A stretch of DNA of 64,000 nt from RGIG7179 sp051893555 (GTDB taxonomy: Bacteria; Bacillota; Clostridia; Peptostreptococcales; Anaerovoracaceae): positions 1 to 64,000 of the forward strand of contig JBJFHL010000011.1 in assembly GCA_051893555.1 (NCBI GenBank), read 5' to 3'. The notes under the pieces were generated by a model. The model had not been told where the DNA came from. It did not search any database and worked only from the letters and a program-made list of their open reading frames with translations. The position numbers and the translations under genes are program-made. Shown in pieces: positions 42,259 through 51,352 of this stretch. Positions within the stretch are counted from its first letter, which is position 1. The number at the start of each line of letters is the position of its first letter.

Positions 42259-42978
42259 TTATGCTTCAATCACCACTTCCCGGTGGTCACGGTCCAGCAC
42301 GTAAGCAGTCACACTGCCTTCCGGCCCGCAGAGTTCCTCTTCAATCCGCCTTTTCAATGCGGCCTGGGCTTCCAGCATCCGCGGCACATCTGCTTCCGAC
42401 ACCGTTTCGATGCACATGAACGCATTGACGGTCTCCTCCGTCAGCATGGTGCGTACCGATTCCCGCCAGTTGAAGCACCGGCAGATGGCGCCGGCATCAT
42501 CCTTGTAGATGACTTCGCCTTCATAAGGCGGCTCACTTTTGTCGCTGCCATAGGTTACGAAATCCTCGCCGCCTTCCGCCACCGTCAGGCGCATATCGCC
42601 CTGAAAGGCGTCTATATTCTCGCCGCCCACGGGCACGCCGTACCGCAGAGAGACGCCGTTGTAAAGATCCACCAGCGGATTGATGCAACCGATCATGCCG
42701 CCTTTGGATACCCGTTTCAGCATGGCTTCAATGGAGCAGCGGGCGCCTTTTTTCGTGCGGAATTTGTAGAATGCATCCCGCCAGGTGCGGATCACGGGGT
42801 TGTCCGTAAACTCCGGATTGGTCACATACTGCATGGCGGCTCGCCCGGCTTCTTCCAGATATGCCGCATACTTGTCTTCCGTTTCCGGCTGATTGTGGAT
42901 TCCCCGGCAGACCAGAACACCGATCTTCGCCTCCGGGAAAATTTCCAGAAAAGAGTCTTCCAGTTTGAATTTTTTCAT
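42259..42978 (-). CDS. free-standing B3/B4 domain protein
   Basis: A 239-residue protein made of the B3/B4 module found in the beta subunit of phenylalanyl-tRNA synthetase, where it lies near the editing site. Recognisable stretches are IGVLVCRGIHNQPE, IRTWRDAFYKFRTKKGARCS and INPLVDLYNGVSLRYGVPVG, then FNWRESVRTMLTEET. Stand-alone versions are common in Firmicutes and are suspected of clearing mischarged tRNA, without proof. It lies 25 bases downstream of the AEC carrier gene and is likely co-transcribed with it. Confidence 0.88.
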   Translation of the reverse strand: MKKFKLEDSFLEIFPEAKIGVLVCRGIHNQPETEDKYAAYLEEAGRAAMQYVTNPEFTDNPVIRTWRDAFYKFRTKKGARCSIEAMLKRVSKGGMIGCINPLVDLYNGVSLRYGVPVGGENIDAFQGDMRLTVAEGGEDFVTYGSDKSEPPYEGEVIYKDDAGAICRCFNWRESVRTMLTEETVNAFMCIETVSEADVPRMLEAQAALKRRIEEELCGPEGSVTAYVLDRDHREVVIEA

Positions 42979-43003
42979 GTTTCATCCCCCTCCAGACATT
43001 TTT

Positions 43004-43936
43004 TCAGCAGTAGTACGCGGTCAGCAAGGATGCCGCGATGGGTATGGTCACCAGGGACAGAATGGTCGTCAGCGTGACACCTTCTGCCATCAGCTTGCTG
43101 TTTTTTCCATATTTTTCTGCAAGTACCGCCGGAATGACAGCCGATGGAAATACTGCAGAAAAGATGATGACGATCTTCACTTCATCATACAGCGGCAGCA
43201 GGTCTGTGAGGAAGAAGGTCACCAGCGGAATCCCGATCATCGCCATCAGAGACGCCAGGATCAGCTGCCTGTTTTTCAGAATCGATCGGAAGCTGCTCTG
43301 CCCCAGCTGCAGGCCCACCACGATCATGGACAGGGGCACCGTCACATCTCCCAGGGACCGGATCAGCGAATCCAGTATCTCCGGCGGCCGGATCCCGGCC
43401 ACCAGCATCACCATGCCCAGCGCCATGGCACCCAATACAGGGCTCATCAGAGAGCGCGCCGCCTCCTTCAGCTGAAAGCCGTGTCCGGAATTCATCTGCA
43501 TCACAGCGATGGAATAGAAATAGATATTCATGAAAATATTGTGGATCACCAGCAGATACAGTACATCCCCGCCGAAGATTTCCTTCGTCACCGGGAATCC
43601 CATGAATCCGTTGTTCAGTGCCACCATCAGCACGATGAAGCACCCCCGGTCTTCCACCCTGGTCCGGATCAGCCGGGCGAAAATTCCAGCCAGAATGCTG
43701 GCGACGAGAATATAGCCCATTGCACCGCAGAACGCCTGTGCCGTGCTGATGATGGTCTCCCGTGTCAGCTCCTTCTCATACAGCGTATATAGCGAAAGGC
43801 AGGGAGTCGTCACCGTAAGAAGCAATGTGGTCAGATCGGTTCTTGCCTGATCGCCCAGCTTGCCGCTGCGGTACAGCAGAAACCCGACGCCTACCATCGC
43901 AAGAATCGAGAATACCTTTCCGAATATTATAAACAT
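43004..43936 (-). CDS. AEC family transporter (auxin efflux carrier type)
   Basis: A 310-residue inner-membrane protein with about ten hydrophobic helices in two halves, as in the AEC family. Signature stretches include MVGVGFLLYRSGKLGDQ, the crossover LNNGFMGFPVT and SALFPSAVIPAV-like VFPSAVIPAVLAEKYG. Bacterial members export or import carboxylates such as malate or amino acids; no substrate can be assigned. It follows the ABC exporter gene by 25 bases. Confidence 0.88.
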   Translation of the reverse strand: MFIIFGKVFSILAMVGVGFLLYRSGKLGDQARTDLTTLLLTVTTPCLSLYTLYEKELTRETIISTAQAFCGAMGYILVASILAGIFARLIRTRVEDRGCFIVLMVALNNGFMGFPVTKEIFGGDVLYLLVIHNIFMNIYFYSIAVMQMNSGHGFQLKEAARSLMSPVLGAMALGMVMLVAGIRPPEILDSLIRSLGDVTVPLSMIVVGLQLGQSSFRSILKNRQLILASLMAMIGIPLVTFFLTDLLPLYDEVKIVIIFSAVFPSAVIPAVLAEKYGKNSKLMAEGVTLTTILSLVTIPIAASLLTAYYC

Positions 43937-43961
43937 GATGTCATCCTCTTCTAAGCAAAAT

Positions 43962-45758
43962 CTATTCTTCCGGCTCTTGTTTCCGTTCCGCGTCTCCGGT
44001 TGTCTCAGGGGCTGCAGTCAGACTCTGGGTCCGGTATAGCTCCGCGTATTCGCCATGCAGCGCAATCAGTTCCTGATGGGTGCCTTCTTCCCGGATCTGC
44101 CCGTCTTCGATCAGCACAATCCGGTCTGCATCCTTGATGGTCGCCAGCCGGTGTGCAATCATGATGGTAGTTCTGCCTACCGACAGCTCATGGAAGGATT
44201 TTCGGATTTCTTCCTCCGTAATGCTGTCCAGTGCCGAAGTGGCCTCGTCCAGGATCAGGATGGAAGGATTCTTTAAAAAAATCCGGGCGATAGAAATTCT
44301 CTGTTTCTGGCCGCCGGACAGAAGGGTTCCCCGCTCACCGACGTACGTATCGAAGCCTTCCGGCATGGCACAGATATCGTCATAGATCCGTGCACGCCTT
44401 GCCGCTTCCTTCACTTCCTCAAAGGTGGCATCCGGCCTGCCGTAACGGATGTTTTCCAGAATGGTATCCGCGAACAGGAATACATCCTGCTGCACGATAC
44501 CGATGCTGCTCCGCAGCGAGCTCTTGGTCACCTGACGGATATCTTTTCCGTCGATGGAAATGCTGCCCGCTTCCACATCATAAAACCGTGGGATCAGCTG
44601 ACACAGCGTGCTCTTGCCGCCGCCGGAATGCCCTACGACGGCGATACACTCGCCCGGTGCGATGTCCAGGGAAACATCCTTCAGCACATCGATGCCTTCC
44701 TTGTAGCCGAAGCTGACATGATCCATACAGATATGCCCCTGCACCTCATCCAGAATCTCCGCATCCGGTGCATCCTGAACGCTTGGCTCGATGCACATGA
44801 TTTCCACGAACCGGCGCAGCCCGGCGAAGCCGTTGATAAACAGTTCCGCGAAGTTGGCCAGCTTCCGTACCGGATTCACGAAGGTCGTGATATACATGGT
44901 AAAGGTCAGCAGATCGATATAGTTGAGACGGTCACCCATGATCAGGTATCCGCCGAAGGCAATGACCGCCACCTGCAGAACACAGATAAAGAATTCCAGC
45001 GACGCGTTGAACCGTCCCATGGCTTTATAGAATTCTTCCTTGGATCCCTTGAATTTTTCATTGGAACGGTCAAACCGTTCATAATCCACCTGCTGATTGT
45101 CGAAGGCCTTGGATGTCTTCATGCCGGAGATGGTGGATTCAATATCCGCATTGATATCGGCCATTTTCCGCTTCACCTGCACCGACGCATTCATCATGGC
45201 ACGACGGCAGAGCATGACGGCAGCGATGAAAACAGGAATGATGACCAGAACCACCAGAGCCAGCCGCCATTCCACGCTGAACATCACAACCAGTGCCCCT
45301 GCGATGGTCACGAAGGAAATCAGCAGATCCTCCGGTCCGTGGTGAGCCAGCTCCGTAATTTCAAACAGATCTCCCGTCAGCCGGTTCATCAGTTTGCCGG
45401 TCCGGTTCTGGTCGAAGAAGTCGAATTCCAGTTCCTGAAAATGCCGGTACAGGTCATTTCGAATGTCTGCCTCTACACGAATGCCGAAGGTATGCCCCAG
45501 GTAGGTGATGATATAGTGAAAGACCGCCCGCACGGCAAATGCGCCGGCCGCGATGGCCATCAGCAGGAAAAAGGTCGAATAGATCTTTTCCGGCAGCAGC
45601 TCATACATGCAGTACCGGCTGACCAGCGGAAAGAGCACATCGATGGCTGCCACCAGAAAGGCGCAGGACATGTCCATAAGAAAGAGCTTCTTATGGGGTC
45701 CGAAATAGGACAGAAAGATCCGCAGAACAGGCTGATGATAATCTTTCTTCTTTTCCAT
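43962..45758 (-). CDS. ABC transporter, fused permease and ATPase
   Basis: A 598-residue half-exporter. Six membrane helices occupy residues about 15-310; the ATPase follows: Walker A VVGHSGGGKSTLCQ, Q-loop IGIVQQDVFLF, signature LLSGGQKQRISIARI, Walker B ILILDEATSALD and H-loop IAHRLATI. The type resembles MsbA/LmrA-like lipid or drug exporters and would act as a homodimer since no partner half is adjacent. Its ATG overlaps the ridA stop (TAATG). Confidence 0.93.
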   Translation of the reverse strand: MEKKKDYHQPVLRIFLSYFGPHKKLFLMDMSCAFLVAAIDVLFPLVSRYCMYELLPEKIYSTFFLLMAIAAGAFAVRAVFHYIITYLGHTFGIRVEADIRNDLYRHFQELEFDFFDQNRTGKLMNRLTGDLFEITELAHHGPEDLLISFVTIAGALVVMFSVEWRLALVVLVIIPVFIAAVMLCRRAMMNASVQVKRKMADINADIESTISGMKTSKAFDNQQVDYERFDRSNEKFKGSKEEFYKAMGRFNASLEFFICVLQVAVIAFGGYLIMGDRLNYIDLLTFTMYITTFVNPVRKLANFAELFINGFAGLRRFVEIMCIEPSVQDAPDAEILDEVQGHICMDHVSFGYKEGIDVLKDVSLDIAPGECIAVVGHSGGGKSTLCQLIPRFYDVEAGSISIDGKDIRQVTKSSLRSSIGIVQQDVFLFADTILENIRYGRPDATFEEVKEAARRARIYDDICAMPEGFDTYVGERGTLLSGGQKQRISIARIFLKNPSILILDEATSALDSITEEEIRKSFHELSVGRTTIMIAHRLATIKDADRIVLIEDGQIREEGTHQELIALHGEYAELYRTQSLTAAPETTGDAERKQEPEE

Positions 45759-46135
45759 TACAGATACGCCACCGCTTCGATCTCAATCAGACCGCCTTTC
45801 GGGAGCTTGGCCACTTCCACTGCAGAGCGGGATGGAAATGCGCCTTCGAAATAGGAAGCATAGACTTCGTTCATGGCTGCAAAATCCCCCATATCCTGCA
45901 GGAAACAGGTGGTCTTGATGATTTTGTCCAGTCCGGATCCGGCTTCTTCCAGGACTGCCTTCAGGTTGGCGAAAACCTGATGGGTCTGCGCCTGCACGCC
46001 GCCTTCCACCAGATTGCCGGTGGCAGGATCCATACCCAGCTGCCCGGATGTGAAAACCAGATTGCCGATCACATTTGCCTGTGCGTATGGGCCGATGGCA
46101 GCCGGTGCTTTTTCTGTTGCTACTACTTTTCTCAT
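45758..46135 (-). CDS. ridA: RidA family enamine/imine deaminase
   Basis: A 125-residue protein that hydrolyses reactive 2-aminoacrylate-type enamines made by PLP enzymes. Start MRKVVATEKAPAAIGPYAQA at 46135 has AAGGAGG eight bases upstream, which beats the in-frame upstream ATGs. Key residues are the GPYAQA and the arginine in FPSRSAVEVAKLPKGGLIEIE. It overlaps the ABC exporter gene start. Confidence 0.95.
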   Translation of the reverse strand: MRKVVATEKAPAAIGPYAQANVIGNLVFTSGQLGMDPATGNLVEGGVQAQTHQVFANLKAVLEEAGSGLDKIIKTTCFLQDMGDFAAMNEVYASYFEGAFPSRSAVEVAKLPKGGLIEIEAVAYL

Positions 46136-46242
46136 TTCGATTGCCTCCTTGTTTTTCTCTTTTTCCATGATTCTTATTTTAGCACGATGTATTCGCAAAC
46201 TCCAGTTTTTTCGCAAAATCCATCTGCCGGATGTTTTCTGGT

Positions 46243-47664
46243 TCAGGCTGCCTTATGCTGCTCGTCCCAGATGTGCAGCCATTTTTCCCCTTTATACCGC
46301 CGCAGACAGATCAGCATACGGACAGTCCAGTCGATGGCCATCGGGATCCAGATACCCGCCAGCCCTACGCCAAATACCTTGATTGCAATGACTGCCAGCG
46401 TCAGCCGGACGATCCACATGCCGATGATGGAAATATAGAACGGCCACCGGGTATCCCCGCCGCCCTTCAGCACACCGCAGATCACATTGGCCACTGCCAC
46501 GAAAGGCTCTGCAAACGCTTCGATCCGCAGCATTGCCGCGCCCAGTGAGATCACCGCCGTGTCCCGGATAAAGAGCCAGATCATCTGCGGTGCGAACAGG
46601 AACATGAGCACTGCACTGAGGATCATGACGCCGACGCCATAACGGATACAGATCCCGGCGTAATTCTTCGCCATCTCTTTTTCGCCGGCGCCGATGGACT
46701 GTGCCACCAGGGTGGTAGCCGCCACACTGAAGCCAAAACACGGCATGTAGCAGATGGATTCTGCGGTGGTCGCCAGCTGATGTGCTGCCAGTACAGCACT
46801 TCCCATGCCGGTGACCAGAGCCGTGATGACCATCTGGCCAGCGGACAGTGTCACCCGCTCAAATGCCGCAGGCAGACCCAGACGGACGATCTGTCCCAGG
46901 ATCTCCTTGTCCGGCTTCAGAGATTTGGCTCCCGCAACATGGACGATGCTCTTTCGGCTCAGCAGGTGACGCAGCGTCAGCAAACCGGCAATGAAAAACG
47001 CCAGCGCGGTACCCAGTGCTGCACCGCCTACCCCCATGCCGGCACCCCAGATTTTGAGAGAAAATCCAAACAGGCTGACCGTTCTGGTTTCATAGATAAA
47101 GAAAAAGTTTCCGATGATATTGACGATGTTGCTGAGTATGTTATAAAACATGGGCGTTCTGGTATCTCCCGCCCCGCGGATGATGGCACAGCCCACGGCC
47201 AGCAGAACCTGAAACGGGAATGCGGCTGCGACAATGCGCATGTACTGCTCTGCCGGAGCCAGCAGCGCTTCCTCCGCCCCCATCCACCGGGGCAGGTTGT
47301 GCGCCAGGATCAGTTCGCCGATGAGCAGCACTGCCCCGCCAAGCAGAATCATGGCAAGGATGGACTGCATGAGAATTGCCTGGGCTTGCTCCAGCTTTTT
47401 CTCTCCGATTTTCGTAGCCACCAGTACGGATGCTCCTACACCAAGTCCTGCCATCAGCCCCTGAATCAGCCAGATGACCGAGGTATTTACGGCAATGGCT
47501 GCGGTGGCATTGACACCGACACTGCCCACCATGGCTGCATCCACATAGGTTACGACGGTCAGCAGCAGCTGCTCCACGATGGTGGGCCAGGCAAGCGCCC
47601 AGACAATCTTATTGGGTGATTTGGTTTTGTCCAGTAAATCCAGTTCCTTCTTTTCTTTCTTCAT
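46243..47664 (-). CDS. MATE family efflux transporter
   Basis: A 473-residue multidrug and toxin extrusion pump with twelve membrane segments, driven by sodium or protons. Typical blocks are ALAWPTIVEQLLLTVVTYVD, GAGDTRTPMFYNILSNIVN, GLPAAFERVTLSAGQM and KGGGDTRWPFYISIIGMW. Its start overlaps the 3' end of the dapF-aroK fusion by 56 bases in another frame, so the start could be slightly downstream, though no better site is seen. It may export a metabolite or drug; substrate unknown. Confidence 0.92.
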   Translation of the reverse strand: MKKEKKELDLLDKTKSPNKIVWALAWPTIVEQLLLTVVTYVDAAMVGSVGVNATAAIAVNTSVIWLIQGLMAGLGVGASVLVATKIGEKKLEQAQAILMQSILAMILLGGAVLLIGELILAHNLPRWMGAEEALLAPAEQYMRIVAAAFPFQVLLAVGCAIIRGAGDTRTPMFYNILSNIVNIIGNFFFIYETRTVSLFGFSLKIWGAGMGVGGAALGTALAFFIAGLLTLRHLLSRKSIVHVAGAKSLKPDKEILGQIVRLGLPAAFERVTLSAGQMVITALVTGMGSAVLAAHQLATTAESICYMPCFGFSVAATTLVAQSIGAGEKEMAKNYAGICIRYGVGVMILSAVLMFLFAPQMIWLFIRDTAVISLGAAMLRIEAFAEPFVAVANVICGVLKGGGDTRWPFYISIIGMWIVRLTLAVIAIKVFGVGLAGIWIPMAIDWTVRMLICLRRYKGEKWLHIWDEQHKAA

Positions 47665-49033
47665 ATTCCTTTACAGCCTCTACGATATTTGCTACCGTTT
47701 CTTCCAGCGTATTCCCTTCCGTATCGATGCGAATATCCGCATATTTTTCGTACAGCGGCATCCGCTCGTTGTATAAATCAGCGATGGTCTGCCCTTCTGC
47801 CAGTGTGACCCCTCTGGTGGCCAGGTTGGTCAGACGACGCTGGATTTCCGGAAGCGGAACGTGCAGATAAACCACGACACCCTTCTCTCTCAGATGGGCC
47901 ATGGCCTGCGGGTAGTAGATGGCGCTTCCGCCGGGTGCAATCACTGCGTTCTCTGCATCGATTCCGCACAGAACCTGATTTTCAATCTTGCGGAAGGCTT
48001 CGTTTCCATCCTGATCGATGATCTCCTGCAGCCCCCGTCCTGTTATGGTCTGGATCACCAGGTCCCCGTCAATGAAGTCCTTCTGCAGGATCTTCGCCAC
48101 GACAACGCCGGTGGTGGACTTCCCGGCTCCGGCCATGCCGATCAGTATGATGTTGTTGCGCTGCGCTGTGCTTTCTTCCTCCGGGCACAGCAATTCTTCT
48201 CCTGCTTCCCCCTCTGCCGCCACGCAGGTCGGTCCGGTGAGATACAGTTTCTTTTCTCCGTCCGCTTCCTCGATATCGATGCGAAGCAGTCCGCCCGGCA
48301 CGCGGACCTGTACATTCCTTCCGCTGACCAGGCCTTCCTCATAAAGAGCAGAAACCACTGATCCTGTACCGGTTCCGCAGGCAAAAGTAAAGTCCTCGAC
48401 TCCCCGCTCGTAGGTCAGTTCCACCAGCTGGTCTTCTCCGGTAATATCAAAAAAGTTTACATTGGCACCCTTCGGAAAGGCTTCGTGATATCGAAGTGTG
48501 CGGCCCAGGGCAAACAGGTTCCGGCGTTTTTCCGTATCGTCCAGCCAGCTGTGCGAAAGTCCCGGAATGCGCACCACCGCGTGCGGAATTCCCGGATCTC
48601 CCAGTTCCACATAAGTACAGTTCCATTCCTTTCCCTCCGCGAAAAGCTGCATATTCTGCTTCATCACGGTCACCGGATTCAGCTGGACTTTGTATCGGCT
48701 CTCTGTCTGCCGCCATCCGGTCACCATGCCGGCTGTGGTCTCAATCTGCTGCACCTCTCCCGCAAGGCCCTTGTCATATCCGTACCGGGCAATGCAACGG
48801 GCTCCGTTGCCGCACATTTCTCCCAGGCTTCCGTCGGAATTATAGAAAATCATCTGATAGTCGCCGCCGGCAGACGCTTTTTCCACAACCATAAAGCCAT
48901 CTGCACCGATGCCGAACCTGCGGTGGCAAAGCTTCCTTGCCAGCGCAGGAAAACGCTCCGGTGGAATGCCCTCATTTATATTATTGACAATGATGAAATC
49001 ATTGCCTGCACCGTTCATCTTGGTAAATTTCAT
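47609..49033 (-). CDS. dapF: diaminopimelate epimerase - shikimate kinase fusion
   Basis: A 474-residue bifunctional protein. Residues 1-275 are DapF (LL- to meso-diaminopimelate): MKFTKMNGAGNDFIIV, catalytic cysteines in EMCGNGARC and FACGTGTGSV. After a 20-residue acidic linker, residues about 305-465 are shikimate kinase: Walker A IILIGMAGAGKSTTG, the DxD DFIDGDLVI, the EAFRKIE substrate loop and VIAPGGSAIY. The second part would be aroK. Start at 49033 has GGGAGG upstream. The fusion joins lysine/peptidoglycan and aromatic biosynthesis in one chain. The MATE pump gene overlaps its end. Confidence 0.93.
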   Translation of the reverse strand: MKFTKMNGAGNDFIIVNNINEGIPPERFPALARKLCHRRFGIGADGFMVVEKASAGGDYQMIFYNSDGSLGEMCGNGARCIARYGYDKGLAGEVQQIETTAGMVTGWRQTESRYKVQLNPVTVMKQNMQLFAEGKEWNCTYVELGDPGIPHAVVRIPGLSHSWLDDTEKRRNLFALGRTLRYHEAFPKGANVNFFDITGEDQLVELTYERGVEDFTFACGTGTGSVVSALYEEGLVSGRNVQVRVPGGLLRIDIEEADGEKKLYLTGPTCVAAEGEAGEELLCPEEESTAQRNNIILIGMAGAGKSTTGVVVAKILQKDFIDGDLVIQTITGRGLQEIIDQDGNEAFRKIENQVLCGIDAENAVIAPGGSAIYYPQAMAHLREKGVVVYLHVPLPEIQRRLTNLATRGVTLAEGQTIADLYNERMPLYEKYADIRIDTEGNTLEETVANIVEAVKEYEERKEGTGFTGQNQITQ

Positions 49034-49065
49034 TGCCTTTTCCTCCCTCTTTTGATTTATGACAA

Positions 49066-49081
49066 TGTATGCAGGCATACA
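49066..49081. promoter_or_regulatory. palindrome in the dapF-aroK leader
   Basis: TGTATGC-AG-GCATACA is a near-perfect 16-base palindrome about 35 bases upstream of the start codon, downstream of a minus-strand promoter (TTGATT, 18 bases, TATAGT). Its position fits a repressor operator; the regulator is unknown. Confidence 0.5.
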
Positions 49082-49175
49082 GGCCTACGTTCCTACTATA
49101 ACGCAGATGACCGCGGAGAATCAAGGGCTTTCCGAAGATATTTCCGGATATCTTTCTGTATTTTTTTCCGCCTCC

Positions 49176-49224
49176 AAAAACGGCCGCATGCGGACAATCG
49201 GTGTCGACTGTCCGCATGTCCGGC
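49176..49224 (-). terminator. terminator of the D-aminopeptidase operon
   Basis: On the minus strand ATGCGGACA pairs with TGTCCGCAT with flanking GC pairs (plus 49183-49196 and 49209-49224), followed by GTTTTTGG. Confidence 0.75.
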
Positions 49225-49245
49225 GTTTTCCTTCTTTTATTCTAC

Positions 49246-50049
49246 CTATCCCATGATAAACTCTCGCATCACATTGAGTTCCGTCGGTGTTTTCGCCACA
49301 TAGCGAACGGTGAACTCATCCAGCTTTTCTACCTTCGGATGAACCTGGGCAGAGCGCACCTGCTGATGACGGCACAGGCACACATCCATCACGAATTCCT
49401 CCGGCAGCTGCGGAACCGGAACCTCCGTCTGCAGCGCTCTGGCAACGCCTTCTTTGATCATCTGACAGGCGTCATCCGGATGCACATTGAACGTGGAATT
49501 GCCGCGGCAGTCCTTCACCGCCACTGTGGTAATCTGCGGCACCTCTTCCTTCGCCATGCGGCAGATTTCTGCGTCCCCACTGATGAAGATCGGCGCTACA
49601 CCCTGCTGTGCCGCGTACAGGGTGTTCAGGGTGAATTCGGAAGCCAGTTTTCCATTGATCTTCAGCCATTTAATCAGGTCATACTCTACCGTGTGAGCCA
49701 GCGGGCTTGCGTTGCTTCCTGCCGGTGCGTGATACCCGATATAGATCACACCCGCATACTTTTCATCCAGGCCAGCCAGCATGGAACCCGGGTGGCATGC
49801 CCAGCCGCGCATCAGCTTCACGCCCCGCGGCAGCATTCTGTGATTGATATTTCTGGCATTGTCATGGCCGTCACGTACCACCACATCATGGCCTGCTTCC
49901 AGAATGGCTTCACATGCCGCAGCAACTTCCCGCGTCATCTGCTCGCAGGCTGCTTCATAGCCATCGCCGCCGGGAACGGTCTCGCACCAGTCCGTCACAT
50001 CGGTGATTCCCTCAATATCTGCACTGATAAAATACGTTTTCTTCTGCAT
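49246..50049 (-). CDS. M55 family D-aminopeptidase (DppA-like)
   Basis: A 267-residue zinc aminopeptidase of the DppA family, which releases D-amino acids such as D-Ala from short peptides. Zinc and catalytic residues are visible: FISADIEGITDV at the N-terminus with D-x-E, VVRDGHDNARNI, YIGYHAPAGSNASPLAHTVE, and the downstream FNVHPDD. Start MQKKTYFISADIEG at 50049 has a GGGGGTG site. Thirteen bases downstream of the DmpA-type peptidase gene, so both are in the sigma-54-dependent unit. Confidence 0.92.
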   Translation of the reverse strand: MQKKTYFISADIEGITDVTDWCETVPGGDGYEAACEQMTREVAAACEAILEAGHDVVVRDGHDNARNINHRMLPRGVKLMRGWACHPGSMLAGLDEKYAGVIYIGYHAPAGSNASPLAHTVEYDLIKWLKINGKLASEFTLNTLYAAQQGVAPIFISGDAEICRMAKEEVPQITTVAVKDCRGNSTFNVHPDDACQMIKEGVARALQTEVPVPQLPEEFVMDVCLCRHQQVRSAQVHPKVEKLDEFTVRYVAKTPTELNVMREFIMG

Positions 50050-50062
50050 AGGACACCCCCGC

Positions 50063-51103
50063 TTATTCTTCACCGTAAATACTGATAAAATCCTGCAGAC
50101 CCAGCATTCTTCTGCCCCGAATGCCTTCCATGGTCGGTGCATGCCACAGTGAGCTTATGATGGCTTCTTCCACGGCCTCCACCGCTGCTTCAAATACCAT
50201 GTCGATATTTTCATCAAAGAACATTTTCATGTCCAGAATGTTTTTCGCATTGTAGTGCTTCATCCGGTTTGCAGTGGTAAAGGTAATGGCAATATCACCG
50301 CTGCCGTCTCCGCAATAGGAGCCCACTCTTCCCAGAGAGATCATCGCCCGTTTGGATACGCGCTTCAGCTGCCGTTCGCTGAGAGGAATATCCGTCGCAA
50401 TCAGCATAATGATGGATCCCTGGTCTTTCTTCGGGAACTGGTTATATTTCGATGTGTCATAATGCTTCCCGCCGATGACAAGATTGCCCGGCGCACCGAA
50501 ATTGGACATGACCAGAGCGCCTATGGTGTAATCCTTTTCATCCACCTTCACGATTCTGGAAGCGGAACCGATGCCGCCCTTCAGTCCCAGGCAGACCATG
50601 CCGGTTCCTCCGCCGACAGCGCCCTCCTCAAAATCCACATCGGCACGCTGTAAGGCTTCCTCCACGTTTTCCTCTGTGACATGAAGTCCCCGTATATCAT
50701 TCATACGTCCGTCATTGCATTCAGTAATGATGCAGTTGACCGTGCCGGTGGATACGCCGATATCTTCATTCTGCCGCAGCATATATTTCGTAAGGGCATT
50801 CCACGCGGTACCGATGCTCAGCGTATTCGTCAGAATGATCGGTGTTTCGATGGTTCCCAGTTCATCCAGCTGAAGCAGGCCAATGCTCTTCCCGAAACCA
50901 TTGATGACGGAAACGCCTGCCATCACCTTGTCCTGAAAGATATTTCCTTCATGGGGCAGAACGGCCGTTACACCGGTATGAATATCTCCGTCATTTACCG
51001 TTACATTTCCTACTTTCACCCCCGGAACATCCGTAATCAGATTCCGGGAACCATGTTTCCATTTGGAGTGAAGATCCAATTTACAATTATCTGGTAATCC
51101 CAT
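50063..51103 (-). CDS. P1 family aminopeptidase (DmpA/BapA type)
   Basis: A 346-residue member of the DmpA family of self-cleaving L-aminopeptidases/D-amidases and beta-aminopeptidases. The autocleavage region is present: GGTGMVCLGLKGGIGSASRI and the conserved GALVMSNFGAPGNLVIGG, in which the serine or related nucleophile becomes the N-terminus of the small chain. N-terminal signature is ITDVPGVKVGNVTV. It is the first gene downstream of a sigma-54 promoter and is divergent from the sigma-54 activator gene. Confidence 0.9.
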   Translation of the reverse strand: MGLPDNCKLDLHSKWKHGSRNLITDVPGVKVGNVTVNDGDIHTGVTAVLPHEGNIFQDKVMAGVSVINGFGKSIGLLQLDELGTIETPIILTNTLSIGTAWNALTKYMLRQNEDIGVSTGTVNCIITECNDGRMNDIRGLHVTEENVEEALQRADVDFEEGAVGGGTGMVCLGLKGGIGSASRIVKVDEKDYTIGALVMSNFGAPGNLVIGGKHYDTSKYNQFPKKDQGSIIMLIATDIPLSERQLKRVSKRAMISLGRVGSYCGDGSGDIAITFTTANRMKHYNAKNILDMKMFFDENIDMVFEAAVEAVEEAIISSLWHAPTMEGIRGRRMLGLQDFISIYGEE

Positions 51104-51171
51104 GCTGCCAACCTTCCTTTCAATTTAATGTATATTAATGTAGAACACTCATTCATATATTTATTAATTAT

Positions 51172-51188
51172 TGCAACTATCATGCCAA
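51172..51188 (-). promoter_or_regulatory. sigma-54 promoter of the peptidase operon
   Basis: The minus strand reads TTGGCAT-GATAG-TTGCA: a -24 GG and a -12 GC element at the exact sigma-54 spacing, about 69 bases upstream of the DmpA-type gene. The same TTGGCATG-N4-TTGC pattern occurs upstream of the APC permease, and a sigma-54 activator gene is adjacent. Confidence 0.85.
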
Positions 51189-51301
51189 CGGTTTGTTGCC
51201 TGAACAGGAATGATTTCCCTGAAAATAGCAGCTTTGCAGGAAATGGAAGTCCGGGATGTACCGCATTATTATAAATCTATATCCCATTTAATCCGTTTTT
51301 C

Positions 51302-51330
51302 TTGTTTTTTTCACCGTACTATGTTAAAAT
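51302..51330 (+). promoter_or_regulatory. promoter of the sigma-54 activator gene
   Basis: TTGTTT (51302-51307), 17 bases, TAAAAT (51325-51330), 23 bases upstream of the start. An ordinary vegetative promoter, so the activator is probably made constitutively at low level. Confidence 0.6.
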
Positions 51331-51352
51331 ATGTGTGGAAGGAGGCAAGAAA

